Assembly: GCF_010092985.1 (NCBI RefSeq)
Contig: NZ_CP048106.1
Location: forward strand, 1,116,001 to 1,180,000
Source of the DNA: Pontibacter pudoricolor
Lineage (GTDB): Bacteria; Bacteroidota; Bacteroidia; Cytophagales; Hymenobacteraceae
Direction: 5' to 3'
Length of the DNA stretch: 64,000 nt
The translations under genes were made by a program, and so were the position numbers. The notes under the pieces are model-generated. The model had not been told where the DNA came from. It did not search any database and saw only the letters and a program-made list of their open reading frames with translations. Positions 28,636-37,902 of the stretch are shown piece after piece. Positions within the stretch are counted from its first letter, which is position 1. Every line of letters begins with the position of its first letter.

Positions 28636-31011
28636 CTAAAACTTAAACTTCTTCCACCAGGGCTGATTTTCCATATCATCAGAATAATATCCGTAACCAT
28701 ACCCGTAGCCATACCCATACCCATAGTTTAATTTACGGTAATCCACATCGTTAAAGAGTATGGCGGTGTTCCGAATTTTACCGCTTTCAAACTGCTGCTG
28801 TATATTATTCAGGAAAGACTTCAGCGTATAGTCCTGACGTACCATAAAGATATTCGCATCAGCAATTTGCATCAGCTCAAGACCATCTGATAATATACCA
28901 ACGGGTGGTGTATCCAGAATAATATAGTCATAAGAGTTACGTAGCAATTTAACCAGTTCATCCATCCGCCTGTTCAATAGCAATTCAGAAGGATTGGGCG
29001 GAATATCACCGGAAGGTAGGATAAACAAATTCTCTTGCAATGTCTGATGAATGACATCTTCCATAGTAGCATAGCCTGCCAGGTAATTACTAAGCCCTAA
29101 GCTACTTAGAACGCCAAAATCGGTATTGTTATTAGGCTTTCGCATATCTGCATTAATCAAAAGTGTTCGTTCACCAGATATCGCAAATATGTATGCCAGA
29201 TTCTTAGCAGAGAACGTTTTTCCTTCACCACTTACAGACGAAGTGACAACGATAAGCTTTCCTCCATGCGTATCCTGATTCACCATGAACCGTAGATTAG
29301 ACCGTACTGTTCTGAAAGCTTCCGCCAGCGCAGATTTGGGATTTTGATCGATGAGTGTGCTACTCTCCTTTCTGTTATGACCAACTATTCCTAATATGGG
29401 CAAGGCTGTATATTTCAGAATATCTTCCTGGCTGGCAACTCTGTTATTAAAGTAATCTTTTAAGAAGATCAGGCCTACAGGTAGGGCTAACCCGAGTAGC
29501 AAGGCAGTGATATAATTTTTAGATGTATTAGGAGCAGTTTGCGCGGAAACATGTGCTTCGCTAAGAATGGTAACATCAGAGGTATTTGCAGCTTTGGCTA
29601 TACCTGCTTCTGTTCGTTTTTCCATCAGGAAAACATACAGATTTTCGCTTAGACTGTATAAACGCTGGATATTGATCAGTTTCCTTTCGGCAGCCGGCAA
29701 ACGTTGAAGTTGAGCGGATGCTACATTGATCCTTTTATTAAGTTCATTGATCGCAATGGAATTTGCTGCTTCAATGTTACGTAGGTTTTCAAGTATATTA
29801 CTGCTCAGCTCAGCAACCTGCTGCCGTTTGATTTTAAGCTCGTTTGTTACGATAGGGTTTGCGTTGAGATCCTGCTGACTTATCGTCTCAACCTCACCTT
29901 GCAAAGTAACTAAGTTTCCAATTAAACCATTTAAGACAGGATCCTGAATTCCAAGGTTAGAAGGTATTACCAGTTGATCCAGTGCTTTGCCTTTTCTCAG
30001 GTAAACCTTTAAGTAATCATAATACTTTTGGTTTAAAAGCAGAGACGCTTTTTGTTCTTCCAACGATTGTACCTGTTGGGCGAACTTATTCCCTTCGCTA
30101 CTGATATCAAGTCTTGAATTACCTCGTTTAAATTCCTCCAACCTGCTCTCTATAAAGTAAAGCGAATCACTTATCTGCTGAAGCTGATCATCTATAAAAC
30201 CTAAGGTATTGATAGCATTTGAGTTTTTAATATCCAGGTTATTCTGCTTATATGTTTCCATATGCGCATTCAGGAATTCTTTCTCTTTTTCTGGCGTATT
30301 GCCCCCTATTTTCAGAACCAATGCTGATGCTCCGCCAGGCATGGAGGAAACATCTAACCGACCAGCATAGGAACTGGCCAGATCTTCAGGGCGTGAAATC
30401 CTGAACAATAATTCATTGGGTGTATCTACTTCTCCGTGCTTAAAAGAAATTGTAAATCTAAAGTCACTAATGTTGTAGGATTTCCCAGACTTAAATTCCT
30501 TGCTAACAAATAACCCATTCCAGTATAGGTTTTCAGAGCTAAGGGTATAAGTTTTGTTGCTTGTTGGAGTTACTTTAATTAATACTCCGTAAGGCGTGTT
30601 TATAGCTGCTGAATCAAAATTAACGATGAATGGTGACAGTGACTTATATACCTCTGTAAGCTTTACGTTCCCCTGCTGATAGTAACTTACCTGGAAATCG
30701 AGCTTTTGTAGTGTTTGCGCTACAAGCGATTTTGTCTTAATTAAAACAGACTCGTTGGTTAACCCCCTGGACCCTTGAAATGGTTCTTCGCCATACAGCA
30801 GAGCCGATGCCGACGCACCCTGCTCTACCGGTTTGATGATCATAACCGACGAACTTACCTCAAAGGCCGGAATAGTATAACGGTTTACAAAAAATGCAGC
30901 TGCAAGTGCAATCAGTAGAGAAGCTAAAACCCAATACCAGTTTCTAAGAACCTTGAGTAACAGGTTCTGGATATCAAAGGTATTAGTCTGTCTAAGAGGC
31001 TTATTTTCCAA
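28636..31011 (-). CDS. wzc: Wzc-like polysaccharide co-polymerase and tyrosine autokinase
   Basis: A 791-residue inner-membrane protein. It has an N-terminal Wzz domain with a first span near residue 35, a long periplasmic coiled-coil region (about 250-470), a second span near 500 and a cytoplasmic BY-kinase domain. The kinase has Walker A SVSGEGKTFSAKN around residue 595, Walker A' LLINADMRKP and Walker B YIILDTPPVG. The C-terminus is a tyrosine cluster of six YG repeats. It controls polymer length through autophosphorylation with Wza. The frame has only a TTG (31009-31011) or ATT start, which is unusual for a long gene. It lies 27 bp after wza. Confidence 0.92.
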   Translation of the reverse strand: MENKPLRQTNTFDIQNLLLKVLRNWYWVLASLLIALAAAFFVNRYTIPAFEVSSSVMIIKPVEQGASASALLYGEEPFQGSRGLTNESVLIKTKSLVAQTLQKLDFQVSYYQQGNVKLTEVYKSLSPFIVNFDSAAINTPYGVLIKVTPTSNKTYTLSSENLYWNGLFVSKEFKSGKSYNISDFRFTISFKHGEVDTPNELLFRISRPEDLASSYAGRLDVSSMPGGASALVLKIGGNTPEKEKEFLNAHMETYKQNNLDIKNSNAINTLGFIDDQLQQISDSLYFIESRLEEFKRGNSRLDISSEGNKFAQQVQSLEEQKASLLLNQKYYDYLKVYLRKGKALDQLVIPSNLGIQDPVLNGLIGNLVTLQGEVETISQQDLNANPIVTNELKIKRQQVAELSSNILENLRNIEAANSIAINELNKRINVASAQLQRLPAAERKLINIQRLYSLSENLYVFLMEKRTEAGIAKAANTSDVTILSEAHVSAQTAPNTSKNYITALLLGLALPVGLIFLKDYFNNRVASQEDILKYTALPILGIVGHNRKESSTLIDQNPKSALAEAFRTVRSNLRFMVNQDTHGGKLIVVTSSVSGEGKTFSAKNLAYIFAISGERTLLINADMRKPNNNTDFGVLSSLGLSNYLAGYATMEDVIHQTLQENLFILPSGDIPPNPSELLLNRRMDELVKLLRNSYDYIILDTPPVGILSDGLELMQIADANIFMVRQDYTLKSFLNNIQQQFESGKIRNTAILFNDVDYRKLNYGYGYGYGYGYGYYSDDMENQPWWKKFKF

Positions 31012-31038
31012 AATGAGTCTTTAACCTAAAAATGGGTA

Positions 31039-31818
31039 TTATAAAAATCTGGACAAAAGTAAACTGATCGTTGCAATTAACGATAAGGTTAAGCTAACAT
31101 TTGCAATAAGGTTTTCTCTGATATTTCTAGCCGGCAAAGGGTCTACTACAATCATGTCATTTGGCTGAAGATAGAAATTTGCCTGGGCAATCGTGTTATC
31201 ATCCAGCAAACTGAACGTGTATAGTTTTGCCTGACCAGCTTCGTAACGGATAAGTTTAATGTTTCCCCGATTAGCATAAGGAGAAAAGCCTCCGGCGTTG
31301 GCAATTGCTTCCATCAGGTTTATGTCATCCTGGTAAGTTGTAAACTGACCTTGTGCCCCTACTTCTCCGATCACAGAGAATCGGAAAGTAAGGAAGCGCA
31401 TGTTAACAGTAGGATCGGTTAAGTATGGTTTTAAGGCCTCTGTAACTTTAAGACGGGCTTCAGCTAGTGTTAAGCCCTGTAAGTTAACTTTGCCAACGGT
31501 CGGGATAAGTATATTGCCTTCTGCATCTATGGTGTAGCCTTCCAAAACCGGATCGGAGCTGGTTGTGGCGGTGGTAGCCTGCCCTAAGAAATTATACTCA
31601 GCCGGCGTAGTTGTCTGCACTTTCAAAGAGAGTACATCGCCTGGCTTTAAGGTATAAACCGGGCGTTGCAGGTCGAATGTTTTTAAAAGAGCATCTGCAT
31701 TTGCCTGATCGGCTTTATCAGGCTTATCCTGCAACAAGACCAGCTTTTTCTGTGGCACGCAGGAAGCGGCCAGCAGAAGGCAGAGCAACGTATAAACTAT
31801 AGTTAGGGTGTTTCGCAT
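31039..31818 (-). CDS. wza: Wza-like outer-membrane polysaccharide export lipoprotein
   Basis: A 259-residue lipoprotein: a signal peptide ending in LAASC, then a Poly_export domain (PVYTLKPGDVLSLKVQ, AEGNILIPTVGKVNLQGLTL) and a SLBB domain (FSVIGEVGAQGQFTTY, LMEAIANAGGFSPYANRGNI). It ends with NVSLTLSLIATISLLLSRF, a hydrophobic C-terminal span. It is shorter than E. coli Wza but normal for Bacteroidota. It is the exit pore partner of the kinase gene 27 bp downstream and probably the first gene of the export operon. Confidence 0.92.
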   Translation of the reverse strand: MRNTLTIVYTLLCLLLAASCVPQKKLVLLQDKPDKADQANADALLKTFDLQRPVYTLKPGDVLSLKVQTTTPAEYNFLGQATTATTSSDPVLEGYTIDAEGNILIPTVGKVNLQGLTLAEARLKVTEALKPYLTDPTVNMRFLTFRFSVIGEVGAQGQFTTYQDDINLMEAIANAGGFSPYANRGNIKLIRYEAGQAKLYTFSLLDDNTIAQANFYLQPNDMIVVDPLPARNIRENLIANVSLTLSLIATISLLLSRFL

Positions 31819-31952
31819 TATAAGTGCTTATACACTAATGGTTTTGGTACAGAAATGCATTTAACACAATATATCAGGTTAAATTATAGTCTGTGAAATT
31901 ACTAAAAAATCTCCTTTAATTATGCTATTCATATTTAAATATATTGGCAGTA

Positions 31953-32840
31953 TTAAAAATTAACCTGTATCCCATTTGTGATTGCGTATACGAAGCGAGT
32001 AACAGGAACTATAGGTTTATTCTCAAAGGTACAGTTAAAGCCGGTTCTGAACGAGAGCGTATTGTTTAGTTTAAAAAGTAAATTGGCATCTCCACTCACC
32101 CTGTTTCTAAAAGCACCTATTTTACCATCGTACCCGGTCTGGTAATAAACTATAGCTTCGGTTGAGACATGACTGTTTATTAACGATTTGTTGCTGATAT
32201 AATTTGTCAGCTTAGGCAAGTTGGATGTTAAGATTCCTTCACCCTCTTCCGGTGATTCCCACTTTTCATATTCATGCATCAGGCCTGACCCAATAAATAA
32301 ATTAGTGTTTTCTCGCCGGAGTAAAGCAAATCGCAGTCCTGCTCCTGCCAGACCTCTTACTTCAAGGCCGCGTGCCCGGTCAGATTGTGCCTGGGCAAAT
32401 AGCTCATAAGACAAACGCCTTCGCCGGTGCAGATTTACCCGGAGATGGGCATACCCGTTACTCGCAACCGTATTACGCTGCTCTTTGTTGTCATAGTTTA
32501 CTAACAGGTAATTATAATAGTTAAGGAGCAAATAGCTGTGTTTGGCCGAAATATAAGCCACATCGCCATTAAAAGTTAACTGCAGGAAATTGTTCGGGTT
32601 ATTTTTACCGGCATTGCGGTTAAACATCGAGAAATTGAAGCCGGCCTTACCGGTTATATAGTTACCAGAATCGCGGTCAATACGGGCACGTTCGATATTG
32701 AGTATCTGCGCACTTACTTCTGTTACATTTATGATAGATAAGAAGAAAACAGCTAAAAAGAGATTGGTAGTACTGCCGGGTTTCTGAACTATAAGACTTG
32801 CTAAATGTAATACGATTGAAAGCGGGCTACTTGTAAACAT
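31953..32840 (-). CDS. DUF481-type outer-membrane beta-barrel protein
   Basis: A 295-residue protein with a signal peptide ending near TEVSAQ (around residue 45, preceded by an unusually long N-region). It is followed by alternating beta-strands: FQLTFNGDVAYISAKHSYLL-like segments, RRRRLSYELFAQAQSDRARG and a C-terminal strand ending in aromatic/aliphatic NGIQVNF. This matches the DUF481 barrel family. The function is unknown. It sits 134 bp before wza on the same strand and may be the first gene of the surface-polysaccharide transcript or independent of it. Confidence 0.7.
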   Translation of the reverse strand: MFTSSPLSIVLHLASLIVQKPGSTTNLFLAVFFLSIINVTEVSAQILNIERARIDRDSGNYITGKAGFNFSMFNRNAGKNNPNNFLQLTFNGDVAYISAKHSYLLLNYYNYLLVNYDNKEQRNTVASNGYAHLRVNLHRRRRLSYELFAQAQSDRARGLEVRGLAGAGLRFALLRRENTNLFIGSGLMHEYEKWESPEEGEGILTSNLPKLTNYISNKSLINSHVSTEAIVYYQTGYDGKIGAFRNRVSGDANLLFKLNNTLSFRTGFNCTFENKPIVPVTRFVYAITNGIQVNF

Positions 32841-32964
32841 GTTTCAAGTCTTCTGCATATTTCAGAAATCACCAAAACCTATCTCCCTAAAAACAGATAC
32901 ACAACTATAGTTTAGCACTTGTGGGTTAAACTATAAATCAGCAGTTTTGGGAAACACTAAATCG

Positions 32965-33621
32965 ATGCACACACAACAGGAAATAATAGACAAAACAGCG
33001 GCACATGTTCAGGAGTTGCTTTCAGGAGAAGGTTCGGGCCATGACTGGTGGCACATACTACGGGTTTGGAACAATGCTAAAACGATAGCTGCCACTGAAA
33101 ATGCCGAACTTTTTATAGTTGAACTAGCAGCGCTTTTACACGACATCGGAGACCATAAATTCCATAACGGAGACGAAACTGTTGGTCCAAGACTTGCAGC
33201 TGAATGGCTGAAACAGCTACAAGTAAAAGATGAAACTATTAATCATATCACAACTATAATCAAAGAGTTATCTTTTAAAGGAGCGGGCACAACCTCAGCG
33301 ATGCATACTATAGAAGGGCGTATAGTGCAGGATGCTGATCGTCTGGATGCCATTGGCGCGATTGGCATAGCACGTACTTTTGCTTATGGTGGCCACAAGA
33401 ACCGAGAGATGTACAACCCGGAAATCTCCCCTGAAATGCACGACAACTTTGAAGCTTATAAAAACAGCACTGCCCCAACTATAAATCATTTTTACGAAAA
33501 GCTTTTACTGTTGAAAGACCGTATGCACACCCAAACCGCTAAAAGAATGGCATTGCAAAGGCACGCTTATATGGAAACTTACCTGGAGCAATTCTTTGCA
33601 GAATGGAGTGGCCTTAAATAA
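32965..33621 (+). CDS. HD-domain metal-dependent phosphohydrolase
   Basis: About 218 residues from the ATG at 32965; an upstream TTG at 32947 would add six residues and is less likely. The motif series H...HD...D is visible: GHDWWHILRVWNNAKTIA, LAALLHDIGDHKFHNGDE and VQDADRLDAIGAIGIART. It resembles the YedJ/YpgQ class of small HD hydrolases acting on nucleotides or phosphorylated metabolites. It diverges from the polysaccharide locus, marking its right border, and precedes the Kef-type antiporter by 82 bp. Confidence 0.85.
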   Translation: MHTQQEIIDKTAAHVQELLSGEGSGHDWWHILRVWNNAKTIAATENAELFIVELAALLHDIGDHKFHNGDETVGPRLAAEWLKQLQVKDETINHITTIIKELSFKGAGTTSAMHTIEGRIVQDADRLDAIGAIGIARTFAYGGHKNREMYNPEISPEMHDNFEAYKNSTAPTINHFYEKLLLLKDRMHTQTAKRMALQRHAYMETYLEQFFAEWSGLK

Positions 33622-33703
33622 AGTCTATAAACAAGCACCGCTATTATGCTTTTAATCATTGCGTTATAGTATACCATAATAACCACATAATCTACTTTAA
33701 AAC

Positions 33704-35698
33704 ATGGAGATGCCTTTGCTTGATGATGTAGTGATCATACTCGGATTGGCCGTGGTTGTTATCCTGCTGTTTCAGCGTTTTAAGCTACCTACAATTCTTG
33801 GCTTTTTAATTACCGGTGTTATTGCCGGACCGCATGGCCTTAGCCTGGTGCAGGATATACATAATATCGAGATGCTGGCTGAGATCGGAGTCATAATGCT
33901 GCTGTTTATTATTGGTATGGAGTTTTCGCTGAGAAAGCTGGCGTTAATAAAACGGATCATACTTTTAGGTGGCGCTACGCAGGTCTTCGGATCAATATTT
34001 CTGGCAGCGGCTGTAATGCAACTATTCAACTATAGTTTAGGGCAGTCAGTTTTCATCGGCTTTCTTATTTCCCTGAGCAGTACAGCTATAGTTCTGAAAC
34101 TATTACAGGATAAAGGCGAAATAAACAGCCCTCATGGCAAGGTAATACTGGGCATTCTTATTTTTCAGGATATCATAGTGGTTCCTATGATGCTGCTTGC
34201 CCCGCTTTTAACAGGCGATGTAGATAATATCGGCCTTAAGTTGCTGCTGATGTTGCTGAAAGGAGTGCTTGTTATAGTAGTTGTACTTCTGAGCGCCCGC
34301 TATGTGGTGCCAAAACTACTTTATTCCGTTGTACAGACAAGAAGCAAAGAACTCTTCATCCTATCTATAGTTGCTATCTGTTTTATGGTGGCGTGGTTTA
34401 CTTCCATGCTAGGTCTTTCGCTGGCGCTTGGTGCTTTTATGGCAGGCCTTATCATCTCCGAATCTGAATACAGTCACCAGGCAACGAGCAACGTTTTACC
34501 TTTCCGCGAGATATTTACCAGCTTCTTTTTTGTCTCCATCGGCATGTTGCTTGATGTCACCTTTTTAATGGAGCATCTGCCTGTTGTTCTTTTATTAACG
34601 ATTGGCACCTTTCTGATAAATACAATGGTAGCAACGCTGGCTGCCAGGCTGCTGCAATATCCTATTCGTACTGCTATTATTGTTGGTATTGCGTTGTTTC
34701 AGGTCGGTGAATTTGCATTTATACTTTCTAAAGCCGGCATTTCCTACGGGTTGCTCACTCCTATTACCTATCAGTATTTTCTGTCCGTGTCGTTGTTCAG
34801 TATGGCCCTCACTCCTTTTGCCTTACAGTATTCTCATCAGATAGCTAACTTTATCAGCAAAAAGCTACCATCCAATTTTGAGCCAAAGGCGGTGATTTCC
34901 GCATATCAGAGTGACCTTGATGAACTACCCGAAATGGAGGATCATATTGTAATCATTGGGTACGGTATAAACGGCCGGAATGTAGCCAAAGCAGCCCGTT
35001 ACGCACACATACCCTATACTATAGTGGAGATGAACGCTGTAACCGTAAAAAGAGAGCGGCAAAACGGGGAGCATATACTTTTTGGGGATGCTGTACACGG
35101 CAACATATTAGCACATGTTAACATACATAAAGCGCGGGTAGCTGTTATTGCTATCTCAGACCCGGACTCAACCAAACGAATTATTGCGGCTATAAGAGAA
35201 ATCAGCCAAAAAGTGCATGTAATAGTTCGTACCCGTTTTGTAGAGGAAATGCAGGATAACTATAGCCTTGGTGCAAACGAAGTGATACCTGAAGAATTTG
35301 AAACATCCATCGAAATATTTACCAGGGTTCTTAACAAGTACCTGCTCCCGCAAGACGATATAGAGAATTTTACGCGCCAGATACGCTCTGATAATTATGA
35401 TATGCTGCGTAGCATGCAACCCTCAGGCAGTAAAATAAACAACCTGAGTTCGGAATTGCCTGATATAGAAGTTGCTAGCCTGCGTATTTATACTACAGAT
35501 GAAACTATAGTTGGCCAGCCTTTGGAAAAAGCGAATCTACGTGACAGATATAATATAACTATAGTTGCCATTAAGCGCCAGGCACAAACGATACTCGACA
35601 TCAATGGTCATACGAACTTACTGCAAGGCGACGTAGTGTATGTTGTAGGCTTACCCGACGATGTGTACAATTTCGAAAATGCACTAAAAGAGGCTTGA
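33704..35698 (+). CDS. Kef/CPA2-type monovalent cation:proton antiporter with RCK domains
   Basis: A 664-residue membrane protein. Residues 1-385 form a Na/H exchanger domain of about 12 spans (LPTILGFLITGVIAGPHGLS, FIGFLISLSSTAIVLKLLQD, LGAFMAGLIISES). Residues 410-530 form a TrkA-N nucleotide-binding domain (HIVIIGYGINGRNVAKAARY). Residues 585-664 form a TrkA-C domain. It exports K+ or Na+ in exchange for protons and is gated by a nucleotide. It is like E. coli YbaL/KefB in layout; specificity cannot be set from sequence. Confidence 0.88.
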   Translation: MEMPLLDDVVIILGLAVVVILLFQRFKLPTILGFLITGVIAGPHGLSLVQDIHNIEMLAEIGVIMLLFIIGMEFSLRKLALIKRIILLGGATQVFGSIFLAAAVMQLFNYSLGQSVFIGFLISLSSTAIVLKLLQDKGEINSPHGKVILGILIFQDIIVVPMMLLAPLLTGDVDNIGLKLLLMLLKGVLVIVVVLLSARYVVPKLLYSVVQTRSKELFILSIVAICFMVAWFTSMLGLSLALGAFMAGLIISESEYSHQATSNVLPFREIFTSFFFVSIGMLLDVTFLMEHLPVVLLLTIGTFLINTMVATLAARLLQYPIRTAIIVGIALFQVGEFAFILSKAGISYGLLTPITYQYFLSVSLFSMALTPFALQYSHQIANFISKKLPSNFEPKAVISAYQSDLDELPEMEDHIVIIGYGINGRNVAKAARYAHIPYTIVEMNAVTVKRERQNGEHILFGDAVHGNILAHVNIHKARVAVIAISDPDSTKRIIAAIREISQKVHVIVRTRFVEEMQDNYSLGANEVIPEEFETSIEIFTRVLNKYLLPQDDIENFTRQIRSDNYDMLRSMQPSGSKINNLSSELPDIEVASLRIYTTDETIVGQPLEKANLRDRYNITIVAIKRQAQTILDINGHTNLLQGDVVYVVGLPDDVYNFENALKEA

Positions 35699-35722
35699 GC
35701 GCGACCGGTATGTAACACTGGC

Positions 35723-36307
35723 TTAACGCATTTGCAGTGGCTCCAATACTTTCCCTACTTCGCTACGAACCGAACTATAGCCAGCTTTAAAATTTGAAAT
35801 AGCACCTTCTTTCCAACCTCTCCAGATAAGCTCATTCGTTTTAGGGTTTATCAAATCTATGATCAGGGTGCCACTTTTGTAAAGGTCAACGGCGCGGTAT
35901 CCAGGCAATTCCTCATTTCCATAATTATACCTGTACCCCGACATATAAGCATAACTATAGCCAAAACCATTTATATAGTTAGTGTTAATATCTTTCTCTT
36001 CCGGCACCGATACGCTTACATCATAAGCCACTAAAATATCAGGGTTGGCACCAGTGGCTTTCGTAAAACCCTTTTTCTGTAACTCCTCCTCTACTGCTTG
36101 TCTGATGTGTTTATTCAGGCTACCGGTATACCCTTCGTCGTAAGCGATCGGTGCCACAGGCTGATCCTGATACCAGGCATAGGTTTTAAAGTTCAATGTT
36201 TTTACACCAGTAGCGGCAACACTATTTGGTCTGCTTGAAACCGAACTTGCAACACAACCACACAGTAACAGCAGGCATAAAAACAGCAGAGAGAGATAAT
36301 TTTTCAT
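35723..36307 (-). CDS. DUF4136 lipoprotein
   Basis: A 194-residue lipoprotein: signal peptide with the lipobox LLCGC (Cys18), then the DUF4136 pattern of YAWYQDQP, LNKHIRQAVEEELQKKGFTK, PDILVAYDVSVSV and a C-terminal LIIDLINPKTNELIWRGWKE. These proteins are widespread in Bacteroidota and of unknown function. It converges on the antiporter gene with only 24 bp between stop codons and no clear terminator. Confidence 0.85.
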   Translation of the reverse strand: MKNYLSLLFLCLLLLCGCVASSVSSRPNSVAATGVKTLNFKTYAWYQDQPVAPIAYDEGYTGSLNKHIRQAVEEELQKKGFTKATGANPDILVAYDVSVSVPEEKDINTNYINGFGYSYAYMSGYRYNYGNEELPGYRAVDLYKSGTLIIDLINPKTNELIWRGWKEGAISNFKAGYSSVRSEVGKVLEPLQMR

Positions 36308-36398
36308 AGAGTTATAGTTTTAGACTAGTACGCGGGTAACTGTATTATAAGTTATACACGCGCATTTGGTTGGCAATTTAGTAATCAAAACGGATTGG

Positions 36399-36410
36399 TG
36401 ACGATTATCA
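36399..36410 (+). promoter_or_regulatory. Possible FNR-like dyad upstream of the acetyl-CoA hydrolase gene
   Basis: TGACGATTATCA matches the TGAY-N4-RTCA form of the dyads upstream of the cco genes. Exactly 23 bp downstream (36434-36441) lies TAGCTTGC, a partial match to the TAnnTTTG promoter box. There is no second dyad at the 22-bp offset. It could place this fermentation-type gene under the same regulator. Confidence 0.35.
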
Positions 36411-36504
36411 TTTTAAAAACAGGATGGTGGGGGTAGCTTGCAGCCATATTTAAAACCACAAACAAAGCTATAAAGTATAGTTAGTTTAAATCAAAAAAAC
36501 AGAC

Positions 36505-37794
36505 ATGGCCCCTACTACACCAACTTATACATCCGCAGAAGAAGCATTATCAGTAATTAAATCAGGCGACAGAGTTTTTTTACATGGCAGCGCAGCAACC
36601 CCACAATACATGATCAGAAAGCTGGTTGAGCGTGCCGATGAACTCCGTAATGTGGAACTGGTAAGTATAAGCACTTTCGGCGAGATGCCCTGCGCCGAAG
36701 AAAAATATGCAGACTCCTTTTACATCAACTCCCTGTTCGTATCGGCTAACGTACGCGATGCCGTAAACAGCGGACGTGGTGATTATGTACCCATTTTCCT
36801 GAGCGAGATCCCGCAGTTATTCAGGCTTGGTATTATGCCGCTTGATGTAGCCATCGTTCACGTATCTCCACCAGACAGGCATGGTTACTGTTCTTTAGGC
36901 GTATCGGTAGATATTGCCCGTGAAGCCGTAATTAACGCCAAATATGTAATTGCGCAGGTAAACCCGCAAATGCCACGCACACACGGCGATGCGCTGATCC
37001 ATATCCGCCGGTTTCATGCCCTGGTAGAAGTGAACGAAGCGCTGCCGGAAGTTGACTATACTTCCCGCATTACAGAAGTAGAGAGAAAGATAGGTCAAAA
37101 CGTGGCCGAGCTTGTAGAAGACAAAGCAACGCTGCAAATGGGTATTGGCGCTATACCTGATGCTGTATTGCAAAGCCTTACCAACCACAAAGGCCTTGGC
37201 ATACATACCGAAATGTTCTCCAATGGGGTGCTGCCGCTTATTGAAAGCGGGGTAATTACCAACGAACATAAAAAAGTGCTTCGGGGCCGCATCGCCACAG
37301 CTTTTATTGCAGGTAACCGCGCCCTGTACGATTATGTAGATGATAACCCGCTGATAACCATGCACAGCACGGATTTCGTGAATGATGTAACCGTTATCAA
37401 ATCTAACAATAATGTTACGGCTATCAACAGCGCCATCGAAATTGACCTTACAGGCCAGGTAGTTTCTGACTCTATAGGTACTTACCAGTTCTCAGGCGTC
37501 GGAGGACAGATGGACTTTATTCGCGGGGCTGCTTTATCGAAAGGCGGAAAACCAATTATAGCGCTGCCATCAGTTACACACAAAGGCGTATCACGCATCA
37601 CGCCTTTCCTTAATCCTGGAGGTGGTGTAGTAACTACAAGAGCCCACGTGCACTATGTGGTTACCGAATATGGTGTGGCTTACCTATATGGTAAAAACCT
37701 GCGTCAGCGGGCAAAAGCACTTATAGATATTGCGCATCCGGATCACAGAGAAAGGTTAATGCAGGAAGCTCTGATTCGTTTTAAAAACATGTAA
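36505..37794 (+). CDS. Acetyl-CoA hydrolase/CoA-transferase family protein
   Basis: A 429-residue cytoplasmic enzyme of the Cat1/4-hydroxybutyrate CoA-transferase family. It shows RVFLHGSAATPQYMIRKLVE at the N-terminus, LQMGIGAIPDAVLQSL, GIHTEMFSNGVLPLIESG with the predicted catalytic glutamate E236, and GVGGQMDFIRGAALSKGGKP. It moves CoA between acetate, succinate or similar acids, or hydrolyses acetyl-CoA. Family members in Bacteroidota act in acetate overflow or succinyl-CoA:acetate exchange. A possible oxygen-responsive operator lies about 100 bp upstream. Confidence 0.85.
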   Translation: MAPTTPTYTSAEEALSVIKSGDRVFLHGSAATPQYMIRKLVERADELRNVELVSISTFGEMPCAEEKYADSFYINSLFVSANVRDAVNSGRGDYVPIFLSEIPQLFRLGIMPLDVAIVHVSPPDRHGYCSLGVSVDIAREAVINAKYVIAQVNPQMPRTHGDALIHIRRFHALVEVNEALPEVDYTSRITEVERKIGQNVAELVEDKATLQMGIGAIPDAVLQSLTNHKGLGIHTEMFSNGVLPLIESGVITNEHKKVLRGRIATAFIAGNRALYDYVDDNPLITMHSTDFVNDVTVIKSNNNVTAINSAIEIDLTGQVVSDSIGTYQFSGVGGQMDFIRGAALSKGGKPIIALPSVTHKGVSRITPFLNPGGGVVTTRAHVHYVVTEYGVAYLYGKNLRQRAKALIDIAHPDHRERLMQEALIRFKNM

Positions 37795-37902
37795 CAGGCA
37801 AACATAAAAGCGGAGGTTACGTGTATGCTATAAACAAACAACTCTATATATGATTGATATAGCACAACACGTTCCTACTCCCCGCCGGCCTGGGTTAAAA
37901 AC

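Noticed and set aside
28682..28740. Hexamer repeats as a CRISPR or satellite
   Set aside because: The repeats are only six bases, uninterrupted, in frame and encode the YG tail of the kinase; there are no spacers.
31039..31818. Complete Wza with the C-terminal amphipathic helix of E. coli
   Set aside because: The end is a plain hydrophobic span, and the protein is about 120 residues shorter than E. coli Wza, so it should be called Wza-like only.
37850..37861. TGATTGATATAG as a fourth distal dyad
   Set aside because: The right half-site is broken, there is no partner dyad 22 bp away and it lies in a likely coding start region.
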